A DNA stretch of 5,814 nucleotides from Actinoallomurus sp048498315. Lineage in GTDB: Bacteria > Actinomycetota > Actinomycetes > Streptosporangiales > Streptosporangiaceae. The notes under the pieces were generated by a model. That model had not been told where the DNA came from and made no database searches. It worked only from the letters and a program-made list of their open reading frames with translations. Location of the stretch: positions 1 through 5,814 of the forward strand of contig JBEHYF010000242.1 of NCBI GenBank assembly GCA_048498315.1. The letters run 5' to 3'. This document shows positions 4,784-5,814 of the stretch, piece after piece; within the stretch, counting starts at the first letter, position 1; the number at the start of each line of letters is the position of its first letter. The position numbers and the translations under genes are program-made.

Positions 4784-5764
4784 TCAACCCTTGTGCTGGG
4801 CGCGGTACTCGGTCGCGGTCATGCCGTGTACCGAGCGGAAGCGGCGGGAGAAGTAGAACGGGTCGGCGTAACCGAGGCGGCGGGCGATCTCACCGATCGG
4901 CAGGTCGGTCGTGTCGAGCAGCTCGCGGGCGCGGGCCATGCGCAGGCGCGTCTGGTAGCGCAGCACGCCGACCCCGGTGGCGCGGCGGAACAGCGCGGCG
5001 AAGTGCGACGGGCTGAGCCGCGCCAGCGCGGCCAACTCGGCCACGCCGATCCGGGTGCCGACGTGTTCGCGCAGGTACCGCTGCGCCTGTCCGATGACGT
5101 CGGTCCCGCCGCGCGGCGCGCGGTCGGCGGCCAGCAGGGCGAGCAGGTGCCAGGCGGCGCCGGCCGCCGCCCGGCGGCTCGCGGCCGAGTCGTCGCGCTC
5201 CATCCGGGTCAATGCCTCATCGATGAGCGAGACCGCCCGGTACGGGTCGGCCACGTCGATCACCGGGCGCCCGGCTCCCGGACGGGCCGTGCCGGATCGC
5301 CCGGTCCCCGCCCGGTCGCCGCCGGAGGTGTCGATCCCGGAGCGGGCGGCGTCGAGCAGGCCGGCGGCGTCGGCGCCGGCGACGTGCAGCCACCAGATCG
5401 TCCAGGGATCCTCCTCGTCGGCCCCGTAGGAGTGCGGCACGCCGGGCGGGATGAGCAGCGCCTGGCCCGGCCCGACGTCGTAGCGCCCGGAGGGCAGGCG
5501 GCACCAGCCGGCGCCGGCGGCGCAGAAGATGACGATCGCCTGCGGGCTGCCCGACGGGCGGTCGCGCCGGTGGTCGGCGGCGGTCGGGAAGTACCCGCAG
5601 TCGGTGACGAGCAGCCGTGCGGTCAGCGGCAGGCCGAGTGCCTCGCGGACGAGGGGGCGCGGCAGCACGCTGATCCGTTCCCCGGCGAATCCCTGCATGC
5701 GCGGCATGGCGTCATCGTGGCGACCCATCGTTGTTTCGTCCAGGTCGACCGTTCTTTCCCACAT
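4784..5764 (-). CDS. AraC/XylS-family transcriptional regulator with cupin-type sensor domain
   Basis: One-component regulator of 326 residues. The N-terminal half (about 30-130) is a cupin-like AraC ligand domain: GWCRLPSGRYDVGPGQALLIPPG, then VPHSYGADEEDPWTIWWLHVAG, patterns frequent in actinobacterial sugar regulators. The C-terminal half (about 225-325) holds two helix-turn-helix units, IGVAELAALARLSPSHFAALFRR and the AraC signature PIGEIARRLGYADPFYFSRRFR. Between them residues 142-168 form a Gly/Arg/Thr-rich low-complexity stretch longer than the usual linker. The start is uncertain: ATG 5762-5764 leaves only 35 bases to the divergent ATG at 5800, has no good ribosome site, and in-frame ATGs at 5728, 5707 and 5698 would still keep the domain. 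The likely target is the divergent gene at 5800, possibly a carbohydrate enzyme or transporter; this is inference from arrangement only. Confidence 0.9.
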   Translation of the reverse strand: MWERTVDLDETTMGRHDDAMPRMQGFAGERISVLPRPLVREALGLPLTARLLVTDCGYFPTAADHRRDRPSGSPQAIVIFCAAGAGWCRLPSGRYDVGPGQALLIPPGVPHSYGADEEDPWTIWWLHVAGADAAGLLDAARSGIDTSGGDRAGTGRSGTARPGAGRPVIDVADPYRAVSLIDEALTRMERDDSAASRRAAAGAAWHLLALLAADRAPRGGTDVIGQAQRYLREHVGTRIGVAELAALARLSPSHFAALFRRATGVGVLRYQTRLRMARARELLDTTDLPIGEIARRLGYADPFYFSRRFRSVHGMTATEYRAQHKG

Positions 5765-5786
5765 TCCGCGCGGCAGCGCCCGTCCG

Positions 5787-5792
5787 TACGCT
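5787..5792 (+). promoter_or_regulatory. -10 box of a probable leaderless promoter
   Basis: TACGCT fits the TAnnnT -10 pattern and ends 7 bases before ATG 5800-5802, so transcription would start at or next to the A of the ATG. That spacing is the known mark of leaderless transcripts in actinobacteria. No convincing -35 is seen, which would fit dependence on an activator such as the adjacent AraC protein. Confidence 0.45.
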
Positions 5793-5799
5793 CGGGGCC

Positions 5800-5814
5800 A
5801 TGCCCACCACGCCG
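5800..5814 (+). CDS. Start of a divergent gene, truncated by the window edge (first 5 codons)
   Basis: ATG followed by CCC ACC ACG CCG (M-P-T-T-P) runs to the last base. The call rests on divergent placement next to the AraC gene, the -10 box 7 bases upstream and high-GC codons. Only GGGG (5794-5797) lies upstream, 2 bases from the ATG and too close for a ribosome site. Product unknown; next to an AraC regulator a glycosidase or sugar transporter gene would be typical, but nothing here shows it. Confidence 0.45.

Noticed and set aside
3342..4856. Longest open frame of the window (504 aa, + strand), overlapping the exporter and running into the AraC gene
   Set aside because: It is an out-of-frame shadow of the exporter: Arg/Gly/Ala-rich with no domain pattern, while the overlapping 458-aa frame has clear MFS motifs, 14 helices and a ribosome site.
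5733..5740. GGTCGACC palindrome in the 5' part of the AraC gene
   Set aside because: Eight bases, also a common restriction-site-like string in high-GC DNA, and not extended by its flanks; not enough for an operator call.

Overview
The window is GC-rich (roughly 70% or more in the genes, with strong G/C third-position bias) and suggests an actinobacterium. A Streptosporangiales-type soil genus such as Actinomadura or Nonomuraea, or a streptomycete, would fit. This rests on composition, GTG starts, a secreted LamG-fold protein and the mix of TetR, AraC and DHA2-type MFS genes. No sequence search was possible.

Layout, left to right. (1) Positions 1-1137, + strand: the C-terminal four fifths of an FGGY sugar kinase, best called xylulokinase; its N-terminus lies outside the window. 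(2) 1172-1209: a perfect 14-bp stem-loop between convergent genes, probably a two-way terminator. (3) 1240-2238, - strand: an exported LamG/jelly-roll protein that carries the tail of a second, missing LamG domain after its signal peptide. (4) 2251-2593: a gene-free stretch; the part next to the LamG gene is only about 50% GC and holds two palindromes and a possible promoter. (5) 2594-3154, - strand: a TetR-family repressor. It is divergent from (6) 3245-4746, + strand: a 42-residue small ORF overlapping by 4 bases (ATGA) a 14-helix DHA2-type MFS exporter. The TetR/MFS gap holds two near-identical 16-bp palindromes placed in the spacer and at the expected start point of a good sigma-70-like promoter. 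(7) 4747-4776: a second two-way terminator. (8) 4784-5764, - strand: an AraC-family regulator with a cupin-type sensor domain. It is divergent from (9) the first five codons of a gene starting at 5800, which appears to be leaderless.

How the parts work together. The TetR gene, twin operators, small ORF and exporter form a self-contained inducible efflux module. The repressor probably blocks the exporter promoter and its own, and releases DNA on binding a toxic compound or on modification of its only cysteine (Cys102). The AraC gene probably controls the divergent gene at 5800, perhaps for carbohydrate use, but that gene is not visible. The kinase and the LamG gene converge and show no functional link beyond a general sugar or polysaccharide theme.

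I see no clear new system such as a defence island, mobile element, CRISPR array or biosynthetic cluster. The most notable items are the coupled 42-aa ORF missed by length cut-offs, the twin-operator promoter, the NemR-like cysteine and box, the LamG remnant, and the palindromic low-GC region upstream of the LamG gene.
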